The notes under the pieces are model-generated. The model saw only the letters and a program-made list of their open reading frames with translations, did no database searches and was not told the origin of the DNA. This document shows, piece after piece, positions 1 through 7,956 of a stretch of DNA of 64,000 bases (position 1 is the stretch's first letter; every line of letters begins with the position of its first letter). The translations under genes were made by a program, and so were the position numbers. The DNA is from an uncultured Eubacteriales bacterium (GTDB lineage: Bacteria > Bacillota > Clostridia > Christensenellales > Aristaeellaceae): contig CACWXY010000006.1 in assembly GCA_902764915.1 (NCBI GenBank), positions 123,523 through 187,522 of the forward strand. The letters are read 5' to 3'.

Positions 1-414
1 GACCAGCTGCAGAACCTGATTGCTGCGTTTCCCGCGCCTGTGCTCTGCTTTGCTGCGGACGCCGGTGCTGTGCTTGTGGGTGGGGAATCCCATGATACGG
101 ATGCAGCGTCCGGTATCTGTCGGGTGCTGACACTGGGATACCGGACAAAGGACGGCCTCCAGTGCACACTTTCCTCCGTTTCGCCCGTGCCGGACACAGA
201 CCTCTTTCCCAGGGAAGACCTGCATCCTGCACAAAGCACCTGTACGATTAGCGGTGTAACAGGCATCGTGATGCAGAACAGTCTTCACAGAAGACTGTAT
301 GCGCAGACGGATGCCGCACTTTATGTGGCGGATTTTCCCGAATGCGTGCCGGAACAGCTGACACAGATCGCGGGACAGCTGCAGCTCGTAATCTTTGATG
401 CAATGAGCCAATGA
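1..414 (+). CDS. C-terminal part of an unidentified protein
   Basis: The reading frame is open from the first base of the window and stops with TGA at 412-414, so only the last 137 residues are present and the start lies upstream. It contains neutral, mildly hydrophobic sequence with several cysteines (for example VLCFAAD and STCTIS) but no motif I recognise. It ends 13 bases before the FAD-dependent dehydrogenase gene on the same strand, so the two are probably co-transcribed. A GTG at position 40 is an internal valine codon, not a credible start, because the frame continues upstream of it. No function is proposed. Confidence 0.6.
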   Translation, partial: DQLQNLIAAFPAPVLCFAADAGAVLVGGESHDTDAASGICRVLTLGYRTKDGLQCTLSSVSPVPDTDLFPREDLHPAQSTCTISGVTGIVMQNSLHRRLYAQTDAALYVADFPECVPEQLTQIAGQLQLVIFDAMSQ

Positions 415-427
415 AAGGATAACAACC

Positions 428-1852
428 ATGGATACCCAGAAATATGATGCCATTATCATCGGGGCCGGACCTGCAGGAATCTTTACAGCCCTTGAACTGA
501 CTGCACTTCGACCCCAGTCGCATGTCCTGATCGTTGATGTGGGACGTGCCATTGCCCACCGATCCTGCCCCGCACGTCTTACCGGACAGTGCGTTCACTG
601 CCAGCCCTGCGGGATTGTACACGGCTGGGCCGGTGCCGGTGCGTTCTCCGACGGAAAGTTGTCTCTTTCCGACGATGTCGGCGGACATATTTCCGAATAT
701 GTCAGTCATCAGAAAGCGATGGAGCTGATCCATCACGCAGACGATATCTATCTGCAGTTCGGTGCACCTACGCAGGTGCATGGCCTGGACGACCGCAAGG
801 TCGATGAAATTGCTTACAATGCCAGCCGCTACAATATCCGTCTCATTCCATGTCCCGTTCGTCATCTGGGCACGGAAAACGCCATGAAAGTACTGGGCGG
901 CATGCATGACGCTCTGGTCACCAAGACTCACACTACGTTTATGGAGCTCACTTCTGCACAGGATATCCTGGTGGAAAACGGAAAGGTAGTCGGTGTCCAC
1001 CTGAAACCGCGCAATGGGGATGTATTCACTGCGCTTTCCGATCACGTGATTGCCGCGCCTGGCCGCGGCGGTGCAGAATGGCTGGCGGATCAGGTAACCA
1101 AGCTGGGACTGCGCACACAGAACAATGAAGTCGATATCGGCGTTCGCGTGGAGGTCCCCAACAGTATCATGGATCATCTGACCCGTCACCTGTATGAAGC
1201 CAAGCTGGTCTATTATGCCGACACCTATGAAAACAAAGTCCGCACTTTCTGTATGAATCCCGGCGGTGTTGTATCCGAAGAGCACTATGAATCCGGTCTG
1301 GCCGTTGTCAACGGCCACAGCTATGAGGATGCCAGTCTGCGCACGGGAAATACGAACTTTGCCATGCTTGTCTCCACCCGCTTTACTGAGCCTTTTGATC
1401 AGCCCATTGAGTATGGCCAGCACATAGCACGCCTGGCCAACATGCTCACCGGCGGCCCCATTATGGTGCAGCGCCTGGGCGACCTGCTCCAGGGCCGGCG
1501 CACCACACGTGAACGTCTGGCCAAATCCACCACGCTGCCCACTCTGACAACCGCCGTACCGGGAGACCTTTCCTTTGTTCTGCCATCCCGTCACCTGACC
1601 AGTATTGTTGAAGCGCTGAAGGCCTTTGATCATCTGGCGCCGGGTCTGTATGCCAAGAACACGCTGCTCTATGGTGTGGAAGTCAAGTTCTATTCCTCCA
1701 AGGTGCTTGTCAATCAGCGTTTCATGACCGGTATTGAAGGGCTGTATGCCATCGGAGATGGCGCCGGCGTTACCCGCGGACTTATGCAGGCCAGTGCAAC
1801 CGGCATCGCGGTGGCAAGAGATATCGCTGCATCCATTCCGGTTTCTGTATGA
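428..1852 (+). CDS. FAD-dependent dehydrogenase (COG2509-like)
   Basis: A 474-residue cytoplasmic flavoprotein. Residues 7-20 form a Rossmann dinucleotide-binding loop (IIIGAGPAGIFTAL) for FAD, and the C-terminal segment YAIGDGAGVTRGLMQA is the second FAD-contact motif of the glutathione-reductase fold. Between them lies a cysteine cluster (RSCPARLTGQCVHCQPCG, about residues 41-60) followed by GWAGAGAFSDGKL, typical of the uncharacterised FAD-dependent dehydrogenases of COG2509. The substrate of that family is unknown. The ATG is preceded by AAAGGA. The gene follows the partial gene at the left edge by 13 bases. Family assignment is firm; function is not known. Confidence 0.85.
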   Translation: MDTQKYDAIIIGAGPAGIFTALELTALRPQSHVLIVDVGRAIAHRSCPARLTGQCVHCQPCGIVHGWAGAGAFSDGKLSLSDDVGGHISEYVSHQKAMELIHHADDIYLQFGAPTQVHGLDDRKVDEIAYNASRYNIRLIPCPVRHLGTENAMKVLGGMHDALVTKTHTTFMELTSAQDILVENGKVVGVHLKPRNGDVFTALSDHVIAAPGRGGAEWLADQVTKLGLRTQNNEVDIGVRVEVPNSIMDHLTRHLYEAKLVYYADTYENKVRTFCMNPGGVVSEEHYESGLAVVNGHSYEDASLRTGNTNFAMLVSTRFTEPFDQPIEYGQHIARLANMLTGGPIMVQRLGDLLQGRRTTRERLAKSTTLPTLTTAVPGDLSFVLPSRHLTSIVEALKAFDHLAPGLYAKNTLLYGVEVKFYSSKVLVNQRFMTGIEGLYAIGDGAGVTRGLMQASATGIAVARDIAASIPVSV

Positions 1853-2344
1853 CCCCCGCATCTTCGAATATCGACTCTTTCTACCTGAATGCCTGACCGA
1901 CATAGCCATATATTGTCTCGTTACTATGGAAGCGTTCTCTTCCCTTGTATCTCCGTCGATGAAGAGGACTTCTGCACCTTGGGTGGGTAGGAATAATGGG
2001 CCATCCGAACAGCGCTTATGGAAGTTTTCTGCGGTTGCAGGGAGTGACATGGATCCCCTGCCGGTGCGGATAGCCAGTCTTGCAGCCATCTCCGCAGCCG
2101 CTATGGCATGGCGGCTACTGGGCTGTCACCTGCTGCAGGCTGCCACATCGGCTTTTCCATATAAACCCGCCGCAATTCTCGAAAACCGAAGATAGCCGCC
2201 CACAGTGCAGGAGACTCAGAGAAAAGGAACTACAATAAAGAAAACAGACATGTGTCGTGTCATCCAATGGAATTCAGCTCTTATTAAGCTTTGTGAACAG
2301 AATATGAGCATTGTGAATTTTGCCTGATTTCTTTTCCAATCGTA
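1853..2344. other. Intergenic region without a recognisable gene
   Basis: About 490 bases between the flavoprotein stop and the prsA-like promoter. Both strands have short open frames, but none has a ribosome-binding site plus protein-like composition. No tRNA, terminator hairpin with T-tract or riboswitch core could be recognised. The last 120 bases are AT-richer than the surroundings, as expected upstream of a promoter. Confidence 0.5.
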
Positions 2345-2373
2345 TTGTCAGTCAGCCTTGAAACTGACATAAT
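2345..2373 (+). promoter_or_regulatory. Sigma-A-type promoter for the foldase gene
   Basis: TTGTCA at 2345-2350 and CATAAT at 2368-2373 are separated by exactly 17 bases, in an AT-rich stretch 48 bases before the start codon. Each hexamer differs from consensus by one base. Confidence 0.7.
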
Positions 2374-2420
2374 AATGTCTACTGCTCCTGCTACGGCAGG
2401 CATGAAAGGATGGATGCTTC

Positions 2421-3845
2421 ATGCAGCGAATACTTGCTATCTTTCTTACCCTGACTCTGCTCTTCACAGCGCTGATGCCTCTGGCTATGGCAGAAGAAGA
2501 GGATACGCTCATTGTCACCGTGAACGGCGAAGAAATCTATCAGACCGAAGTAGAAAACTATGCCGAAGACCTGATCAGCTATTACAGTCAGTATGGTTAT
2601 GATCTGTCTTCCGATGAAAATCGTACACTGGTCAATCAGATGGCCATGGACTATATTCTGCAGTCCAAATTCATTACACAGGAGGCCCATCGGCTGGGAC
2701 TGGATGCCTTCTCAGAGGAAGAGATTGCTTCTCTCAACGAAACCATTGACAGTGTCTATGAAAGTCTCATTTCTCAAGCCATGTCCGCTTACGGCATCAC
2801 ACCGGCAGACGATGCCACCGATGAAGACAAGGATGCCGCACGCTCTACTGCCATAACCCTGCTTGACAGCATGGGATACACCAAAGCATACATTCAGACA
2901 AACGAAACCGAGGAGCTTCTGACAGAAAAGCTGATGGCCGTACTTACCGAAGATCTCAGTGTTACGAGTGAAGAAGTCGAACAGGCTTTCCAGGAGAGGG
3001 CAGAAGCCGACCGTGAAAGTTATGAAGGCAATACCATGGCCTATGAATTTCAGACCGGATACTATGGTCAGGAATCATACTATGTGCCGGAAGGCTTCCG
3101 CGGCGTCACGCATATTCTGCTGAAAGTGGATGACGAGCTTCTCAATACCTATCAGGATCTGGTAGCCCGCCTGGAAGAACAGGAAGCTGAAGCTGAGACT
3201 GAAACTCAGACTGAAGCTGAGACTGAAACTCAGACTGAAGCTGAAACCGAAACTCAGACTGAAGCTGAAACCGAAACTGAGACTGTCACTGAAGAAGCCA
3301 AAGAAGAGGAAGAGGGCGAAGAAAAAGAAGAAGAAACACCTGTCACACAGGCAGATGTGGATGCAGCCCGCGATGCCATCCTCGCTTCTGTACAGGACAC
3401 AATCGATGCTATTCACGCAAAGATGGACGCCGGTGTGAGCTTTGCCGAACTGATTGAAGAATACGGCGAAGACCCCGGAATGAAGGTGGAACCCAATAAG
3501 AGCAACGGATATTCCGTATCGGCTGACAGCATTCTCTATGATCCGATCTTTGTAGACGCTGCATTCTCTGTTGACCATGTGGGTGATGTCTCTGAGCCGG
3601 TGATTTCCTCCTTCGGTGTTCACCTGGTACAGTATACCCGTGACGTGCCTTCCGGTATTGTGGAACTCACGGACGACATCCGTGCATCCCTTGAGGAAGA
3701 ACTTCTGTCCAACAAGGAGCAGGACGCGCTGAATACTGCCTTTACAGCATGGAAGGAAGCCAGTGAGATCGTCTATACCGAAGCGGGTGAAGCCTATCGT
3801 CCGGAAGTTCAGGAAAACGCTGAAGACGCAGAGCCCCTGGAATAA
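2421..3845 (+). CDS. Secreted parvulin-type peptidyl-prolyl isomerase (PrsA/SurA-like)
   Basis: A 474-residue exported foldase that would assist folding of secreted proteins outside the membrane. A signal peptide (MQRILAIFLTLTLLFTALMP, then LAMA and EEED) fits signal peptidase I. A SurA-N-like helical domain covers about 25-225. The parvulin domain opens at about 227 (GVTHILLKV) and resumes at about 335 (GVSFAELIEEYGEDPG to SSFGVHLVQY). Between these halves sits an acidic low-complexity insert of roughly 80 residues with four copies of the octad EAETETQT. Bacillus PrsA is a lipoprotein; this protein has no lipobox cysteine. The start has AAAGGA ten bases upstream. It is monocistronic between a promoter and a strong terminator. 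Confidence 0.88.
   Translation: MQRILAIFLTLTLLFTALMPLAMAEEEDTLIVTVNGEEIYQTEVENYAEDLISYYSQYGYDLSSDENRTLVNQMAMDYILQSKFITQEAHRLGLDAFSEEEIASLNETIDSVYESLISQAMSAYGITPADDATDEDKDAARSTAITLLDSMGYTKAYIQTNETEELLTEKLMAVLTEDLSVTSEEVEQAFQERAEADRESYEGNTMAYEFQTGYYGQESYYVPEGFRGVTHILLKVDDELLNTYQDLVARLEEQEAEAETETQTEAETETQTEAETETQTEAETETETVTEEAKEEEEGEEKEEETPVTQADVDAARDAILASVQDTIDAIHAKMDAGVSFAELIEEYGEDPGMKVEPNKSNGYSVSADSILYDPIFVDAAFSVDHVGDVSEPVISSFGVHLVQYTRDVPSGIVELTDDIRASLEEELLSNKEQDALNTAFTAWKEASEIVYTEAGEAYRPEVQENAEDAEPLE
3189..3284 (+). repeat. In-frame 24-bp tandem repeat in the foldase gene
   Basis: Four consecutive 24-base units encode residues 257-288 as (EAETETQT)x3 followed by EAETETET. Units differ by single synonymous or near-synonymous changes (GAGACT versus GAAACC), so the array is a young tandem expansion. 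It lengthens a Glu/Thr-rich linker inside the isomerase domain. Confidence 0.9.
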
Positions 3846-3867
3846 CAAAAAAGCACAGATATATCGC

Positions 3868-3900
3868 AAAAGGCACGGCTGACTGCCGTGCCTTTTGTTT
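3868..3900 (+). terminator. Rho-independent terminator of the foldase gene
   Basis: Perfect 12-bp stem AAAAGGCACGGC / GCCGTGCCTTTT with loop TGACT, running into TTTTGTTT, 22 bases after the stop codon. Confidence 0.92.
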
Positions 3901-4121
3901 ATCCTTGATTAACAGATTGATCCAGCGCTTCTTTGATCAGGCATGCATGCTATTGAAACAGTATTCTTCTATTCGCAAGCATCTCACATTGCAAATCAGC
4001 GCTTGTTTGACTGTTCTGTTATATCGTGCAGTGTGATCTGAAGCATGATTCAATGCCCTGACAGGCTGCGGAAAACTGCATGCAGATCTCCTTTTTGTGC
4101 TGTTTCACATCACACGGTCAA

Positions 4122-4709
4122 TCATCGCTTCCCGGGGAAATACCGCCGACCCCGCGGCGTTCCCTGTACATAGATATCGATCTGATCCTCATGCGCAAAG
4201 GTAAACATCTTATCGTCCATATTGCGCAGATGTCGCATCATGGCAAGATCTCCAAGGAAGGAAAAACCATGCAGTGCCAGGCACCAGAAAGCAACCGCAC
4301 GTGCCAAGGGAAAAAGCAGCAGAATTCCAATCGTCACGGCCAGACATATGCTGTCCGGAACCATCAGACTGCTGATTCTTGCGTCCTTATCCATACAGTA
4401 CCGGGAACTGATACGAGGCATGACGCTCCTGTCCCACCGCACATGTGCGTCCTGGCAGCCCAGCCTTTTCATGTGCCACAGCCGTATGCCTTCCCGCAGC
4501 GCCACACTCATAAGCAGGCCTCCCAGCAGCGCTGCGCTCTCCCAGCCCAGCCCCCTGCAGGGAAAAAAGTGCGGAAGTCCAAGGCGCAGCATTGCCATCA
4601 TTACCAGCCAGATGCCCATGGCTGCCATCAGTCTGCGGTCTGTGAAATCAAGGAAACGAAAGCTATCTGTTCTGCGATTCCCCTCCTCCAGGGCATCCAC
4701 CACTTTCAT
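4122..4709 (-). CDS. Membrane protein of unknown function at the end of the translation operon
   Basis: A 195-residue protein whose ATG overlaps the ribF stop as ATGA, so it is translated from the same message and is very likely a real gene. Two or three hydrophobic segments can be seen (about 30-45, 58-70 and 125-150), with charged loops and a polar C-terminus. The order of hydrophobic segments and the C-terminal HGFSFLGDLAMM stretch vaguely recall DUF3267-type membrane proteins, but I see no HExxH metalloprotease motif, so I make no functional claim. There is no clear terminator after it. Confidence 0.7.
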   Translation of the reverse strand: MKVVDALEEGNRRTDSFRFLDFTDRRLMAAMGIWLVMMAMLRLGLPHFFPCRGLGWESAALLGGLLMSVALREGIRLWHMKRLGCQDAHVRWDRSVMPRISSRYCMDKDARISSLMVPDSICLAVTIGILLLFPLARAVAFWCLALHGFSFLGDLAMMRHLRNMDDKMFTFAHEDQIDIYVQGTPRGRRYFPGKR

Positions 4710-5635
4710 TTCATCACCTCACTGCGCTGCTGAAACCATGTGCGCACTTCTGCGCAGTCGCGCTGCAGCTGTGCCTTCAGGGCTTCCAGGCCGTCAAACT
4801 TTGTTTCTGCCCGCAGAAAATCCATCAGTTCCAACCGAACTATGCTGTCGTACAAAGCCAGTTCCTGATCAACGGCATGCGCTTCCACTTTGATGCCTCC
4901 GCCGGGCACTGTCGGATGATGTCCGATATTGACCATGGCAGGGTAAGCATGATCTCCGCAAACCATCACCGCCACATAGGCGCCAAAGCGCGGAAGCGCT
5001 TTCTCCTCCGGCAGTTCCACATTGGCTGTGGCAAACCCGAGGGTGCGCCCCAGTCCCAGTCCATGCACAACCCGGCCTTCCAGACTGTAGGCGTGGCCCA
5101 GAAGACGGGACACATCATGGATCTGTCCCTTCTCCAGTGCATCGCGGATTCTTGTGGAGCTTACGGGCTGTCCGTCCATACAGACTGCATCCACAACCTC
5201 TGTGTGAATCCCGTTCGCTTTTCCAAAAGTCTGCAGCGTATCCACTGTCCCCTGGCCTCTATAGCCAAAGGTAAAGTTATACCCGCATACGATCGCCCGT
5301 GGCGCATAGATCGCCTTCAGTTCTTCCAGAAAGTCCTCCGGCAGTGTCCGCGCCACTTCCCTTGTAAATGTATGAACGGCCAGAATATCCACGTCCATGT
5401 CTTCCATCAGCCGATCCCGTTCATCAGGAACAGACAGGCGTTTCGGTGCCCGCTCGGGTGCAAAGACCATAAGCGGATGCGGTTCAAACGTGCATACTGT
5501 CAGCGGCACACCATACGTGTCACGCAGTTCGCGCCCCCGCATAATCAGTGCCTGGTGCCCTCTGTGAACGCCATCAAACATGCCAAGGGCCAGCACGCAT
5601 CCATCCAGTTTTTCCGGATCTACCAACCGCTGCAT
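4706..5635 (-). CDS. ribF: Bifunctional riboflavin kinase / FAD synthetase
   Basis: A 309-residue cytoplasmic enzyme that phosphorylates riboflavin to FMN and adenylates FMN to FAD. The N-terminal FAD-synthetase domain shows GMFDGVHRGHQAL (about 18-30), the nucleotidyl-transferase H-x-G-H signature, and VCGYNFTFGYRGQG. The C-terminal kinase domain shows GRTLGFATANVELP and PAMVNIGHHPTVPG. SD GAGGAACGT precedes the ATG. It lies 15 bases after truB and overlaps the next gene. RibF next to truB and rbfA is standard in Firmicutes. Its product would supply the flavins used by the FAD, PFOR-linked and FMN proteins elsewhere in the window. Confidence 0.95.
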   Translation of the reverse strand: MQRLVDPEKLDGCVLALGMFDGVHRGHQALIMRGRELRDTYGVPLTVCTFEPHPLMVFAPERAPKRLSVPDERDRLMEDMDVDILAVHTFTREVARTLPEDFLEELKAIYAPRAIVCGYNFTFGYRGQGTVDTLQTFGKANGIHTEVVDAVCMDGQPVSSTRIRDALEKGQIHDVSRLLGHAYSLEGRVVHGLGLGRTLGFATANVELPEEKALPRFGAYVAVMVCGDHAYPAMVNIGHHPTVPGGGIKVEAHAVDQELALYDSIVRLELMDFLRAETKFDGLEALKAQLQRDCAEVRTWFQQRSEVMK

Positions 5636-5650
5636 ACGTTCCTCCGTCTG

Positions 5651-6535
5651 TCAAGAAAATAGAACTTTCCACTGTATCTCTTCATCCAGCATCTGGGCAA
5701 TTCCGAGAAAACGTGTCCCCAGATACATACGGGCGCATTCGCCTGTCTGCACATTATCCCCGCTCAGATATTCTTTCCGGAGTCTGGCCCCGTTGACAGC
5801 CCATTTTTCCAGATGCAGTGGAATATCCAGCCGAGACATATGCGCCAGAGGCGCGTCCAGCGGCAACATACGGGATATCAGACTTCCATCCTGCGCCGCG
5901 GCTTCCGTTTCCTCCAGTGTCAGCGTATCCTCGATCCGGAAAATCCCCGTCTGTGTGCGCAGAAGAAAGCGCATATGCGCCGGGCATCCGCAAGCCTTGC
6001 CCAGATCCTCGCACAGAGATCGAATATAGGTCCCGCGTCCGCAGACCACACGGATCAGAAAGCCATGCTCCGGAAGGGTATGCAGAAGGGTGATGCTTTC
6101 AATATGCACCTGTCGTGCGGGTACTTCGACGGTTTCCCCTCGCCGTGCCCGCTGATACATGGGCACACCATCCCTCTTGATGGCGCTGTACATGCCCGGC
6201 CGCTGCCAGATATCGCCAGTCATGCCCTGACATGCCTTCTGAAATGCATCCGCATCCGGATAGTTCGTACCGCGTTCCACCACTGTGCCCTGTGCATCCT
6301 GCGTATCCGTTGCCGCACCGAAAGCACACTCTGCCACATATGTCTTTTCTTTTTCCACCAGATAATCAAACAGTTTGGTGGCACTGCCCACCATCACAGG
6401 GAGTACGCCTGCGGCTTCCGGATCCAGTGTGCCCGCATGTCCGACTCGTTTTTCTCCGGTCACGCGGCGCACAAAACCGACCACCTGGCTGCTGGTCATG
6501 CCCGGCGGTTTAAGCAGATTCAGAAATGCGTTCAC
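5651..6535 (-). CDS. truB: tRNA pseudouridine(55) synthase
   Basis: A 294-residue enzyme converting U55 of the tRNA T-arm to pseudouridine. Family landmarks are LLKPPGMTSSQVVGFVRR near the N-terminus, the catalytic-aspartate segment HAGTLDPEAAGVLPV (about 34-48), and RVVCGRGTYIRSLCEDLG in the centre. A PUA-like C-terminal region follows. The start is GTG, overlapping the upstream nrnA stop as GTGA, with AGGAGGGCGC as SD. It sits in the rimP-ribF translation operon. Confidence 0.95.
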   Translation of the reverse strand: MNAFLNLLKPPGMTSSQVVGFVRRVTGEKRVGHAGTLDPEAAGVLPVMVGSATKLFDYLVEKEKTYVAECAFGAATDTQDAQGTVVERGTNYPDADAFQKACQGMTGDIWQRPGMYSAIKRDGVPMYQRARRGETVEVPARQVHIESITLLHTLPEHGFLIRVVCGRGTYIRSLCEDLGKACGCPAHMRFLLRTQTGIFRIEDTLTLEETEAAAQDGSLISRMLPLDAPLAHMSRLDIPLHLEKWAVNGARLRKEYLSGDNVQTGECARMYLGTRFLGIAQMLDEEIQWKVLFS

Positions 6536-7536
6536 GCGCCCTCCTGCTGTCTGTGTGCCTCACAGAGTGCGTCCAGTGCCGCTTCCAGTGCCTCTCCGGC
6601 ACGGACACCGGGAATCGTGCAGCCCGCGGCCTGGGCATGCCCGCCGCCGCCGAACTGCTTGGCAACTTCATCAATCCGCCACGGTGCAATCGAGCGGAAG
6701 CTCATCTTTACGCCTTCCTCTGTTTCTCTGGCAAGCACTGTCATATGCACCCCTCGGATATCACGTCCGAAATTGACCACCGTATCCGCATCCTCTGCCA
6801 TTGCGCCATGCTTTGCCATGTCATCTTCTGTCAGCATCATGCCCGTTACCGTATCGTGCTCCCGATAACACAGAGTCTGCAGCGCACTGGTGATCAGGCC
6901 GACCTGCGCATGCGAGCGCTGCGCAAACAGAATCCGGCACAGCCGGGACAGCTGCACCGGTGTGCGCGCAATCTCGCTCATCATGTCAAAGCACTCAGGA
7001 CGTACATTGTCCTGGGAAAAGTTACCCGTATCGGTCGCCACTGCCGTATACAGGCACTCCGCGATTTCCCGGTCCATAGGCACACCCAGGATCTTCATCA
7101 GCCGCCAGATCAGCAGTCCCGCCGCACTGGCGTCCTCGTCCACAGCATTGACTTCCAGCCCCCGCGGATTCGTCCCATGATGATCAATCTGTACAATATG
7201 TCCACACCGGGCCAGCAGTGCATCCAGCGCCGCTTTCTGTGCTTCGTCCCGGAAGTTTACAATCCGGTCCAGTCCGGAACAGTCCACGGCAATAAACAGG
7301 TCATACTTTTCCGCACCTTCGCTCACACGCCGGATCGCATAGAATCCATCCATATAGTCCATATAGCTCGGTGCCGGATCCCGGTCATAGACATGCACGT
7401 TCTTTCCCATCAGCCGGAGAATCCGGGAAAGTGCCAGGGATGAACCGATGCAGTCTCCGTCCGGGTTCAGGTGCGCAGCAATGCATATCCTCTCAGAAGA
7501 CCGGATCAGTTCCGCAATCCGTTCCAGTTCACGCAT
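6532..7536 (-). CDS. DHH/DHHA1 phosphoesterase (NrnA-like oligoribonuclease / pAp phosphatase)
   Basis: A 334-residue cytoplasmic enzyme of the DHH superfamily, expected to degrade nano-RNA and/or 3'-phosphoadenosine 5'-phosphate using Mn2+. Metal-binding motifs are AHLNPDGDCIGSSLAL, FIAVDCSG, and the DHH signature QIDHHGTNP. The DHHA1 domain ends in FGGGGHAQAAGC. I place the start at the ATG at 7536, which has AAGGGAAGAAG upstream and overlaps the rbfA stop by 8 bases; upstream in-frame codons lie inside rbfA and lack protein-like sequence. The rbfA-nrnA-truB order is conserved in Firmicutes. Confidence 0.9.
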   Translation of the reverse strand: MRELERIAELIRSSERICIAAHLNPDGDCIGSSLALSRILRLMGKNVHVYDRDPAPSYMDYMDGFYAIRRVSEGAEKYDLFIAVDCSGLDRIVNFRDEAQKAALDALLARCGHIVQIDHHGTNPRGLEVNAVDEDASAAGLLIWRLMKILGVPMDREIAECLYTAVATDTGNFSQDNVRPECFDMMSEIARTPVQLSRLCRILFAQRSHAQVGLITSALQTLCYREHDTVTGMMLTEDDMAKHGAMAEDADTVVNFGRDIRGVHMTVLARETEEGVKMSFRSIAPWRIDEVAKQFGGGGHAQAAGCTIPGVRAGEALEAALDALCEAHRQQEGA

Positions 7537-7900
7537 GCTCTTCTTCCCTTTCCTCGTCCTTGATAACCTCTTTGAGCACGGCAGCAATGTGCACGCCGTA
7601 GGCGATGTTCTCATCACTGATAAAGAGCAGTTCCGGAATATACCGTATCTTCATTCGTCTGCCCAGTTCCCTGCGGATCATACCGGCGGCATGCTTGAGT
7701 GCGGCCAGCAGTTCCGTTCTTTTCTCATCTTCCAGACAGCTGACGTAGATCTTGGCATAACGCAAATCGCCCGTCACTTCTGCCCTGGTAATCGACCACA
7801 TGCCATCAATCCTCGGGTCCCGAAGATCATGACGTATAATTTCATCGACTTCTCTCTGGATCTCTTCACTCAGCCGATCCACACGCTTATATCCTGCCAT
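7529..7900 (-). CDS. rbfA: 30S ribosome-binding factor A
   Basis: A 123-residue KH-fold protein required for late 30S subunit maturation and 16S rRNA 5'-end processing. It begins MAGYKRVDRLSEEIQREVDE and has the family segment DPRIDGMWSITRAEVTGDLRYAKIYVS (split here as DPRIDGMWSITR and GDLRYAKIYVS). The ATG at 7900 has an excellent GGAGGAATAGAA SD; an upstream in-frame start lies within infB and is rejected. A terminator-like hairpin separates it from infB, with its T-tract touching the SD. Confidence 0.93.
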   Translation of the reverse strand: MAGYKRVDRLSEEIQREVDEIIRHDLRDPRIDGMWSITRAEVTGDLRYAKIYVSCLEDEKRTELLAALKHAAGMIRRELGRRMKIRYIPELLFISDENIAYGVHIAAVLKEVIKDEEREEEHA

Positions 7901-7907
7901 TTCTATT

Positions 7908-7950
7908 CCTCCAAAAAGCGGGAGGCAGAGGCGCCTGCCCCTGCCTCCCG
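7908..7950 (-). promoter_or_regulatory. Terminator-like hairpin fused to the rbfA Shine-Dalgarno
   Basis: On the minus strand a perfect 10-bp stem CGGGAGGCAG / CTGCCTCCCG (7919-7928 with 7941-7950, 12-base loop) is followed by C and TTTTT, which runs directly into GGAGGA, the rbfA ribosome-binding site. It should act as a partial terminator or processing site lowering rbfA and distal expression relative to infB. Confidence 0.7.
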
Positions 7951-7956
7951 GAAATG

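Noticed and set aside
1970..2010. GGGTGGGTAGG resembling a T-box core on the plus strand
   Set aside because: The ACC that must follow UGGN is absent, and neither a Stem I nor a terminator is present.
3189..3284. Regular short repeats that could suggest a CRISPR-like array
   Set aside because: They are contiguous 24-base in-frame coding repeats without spacers, and no cas genes are nearby.
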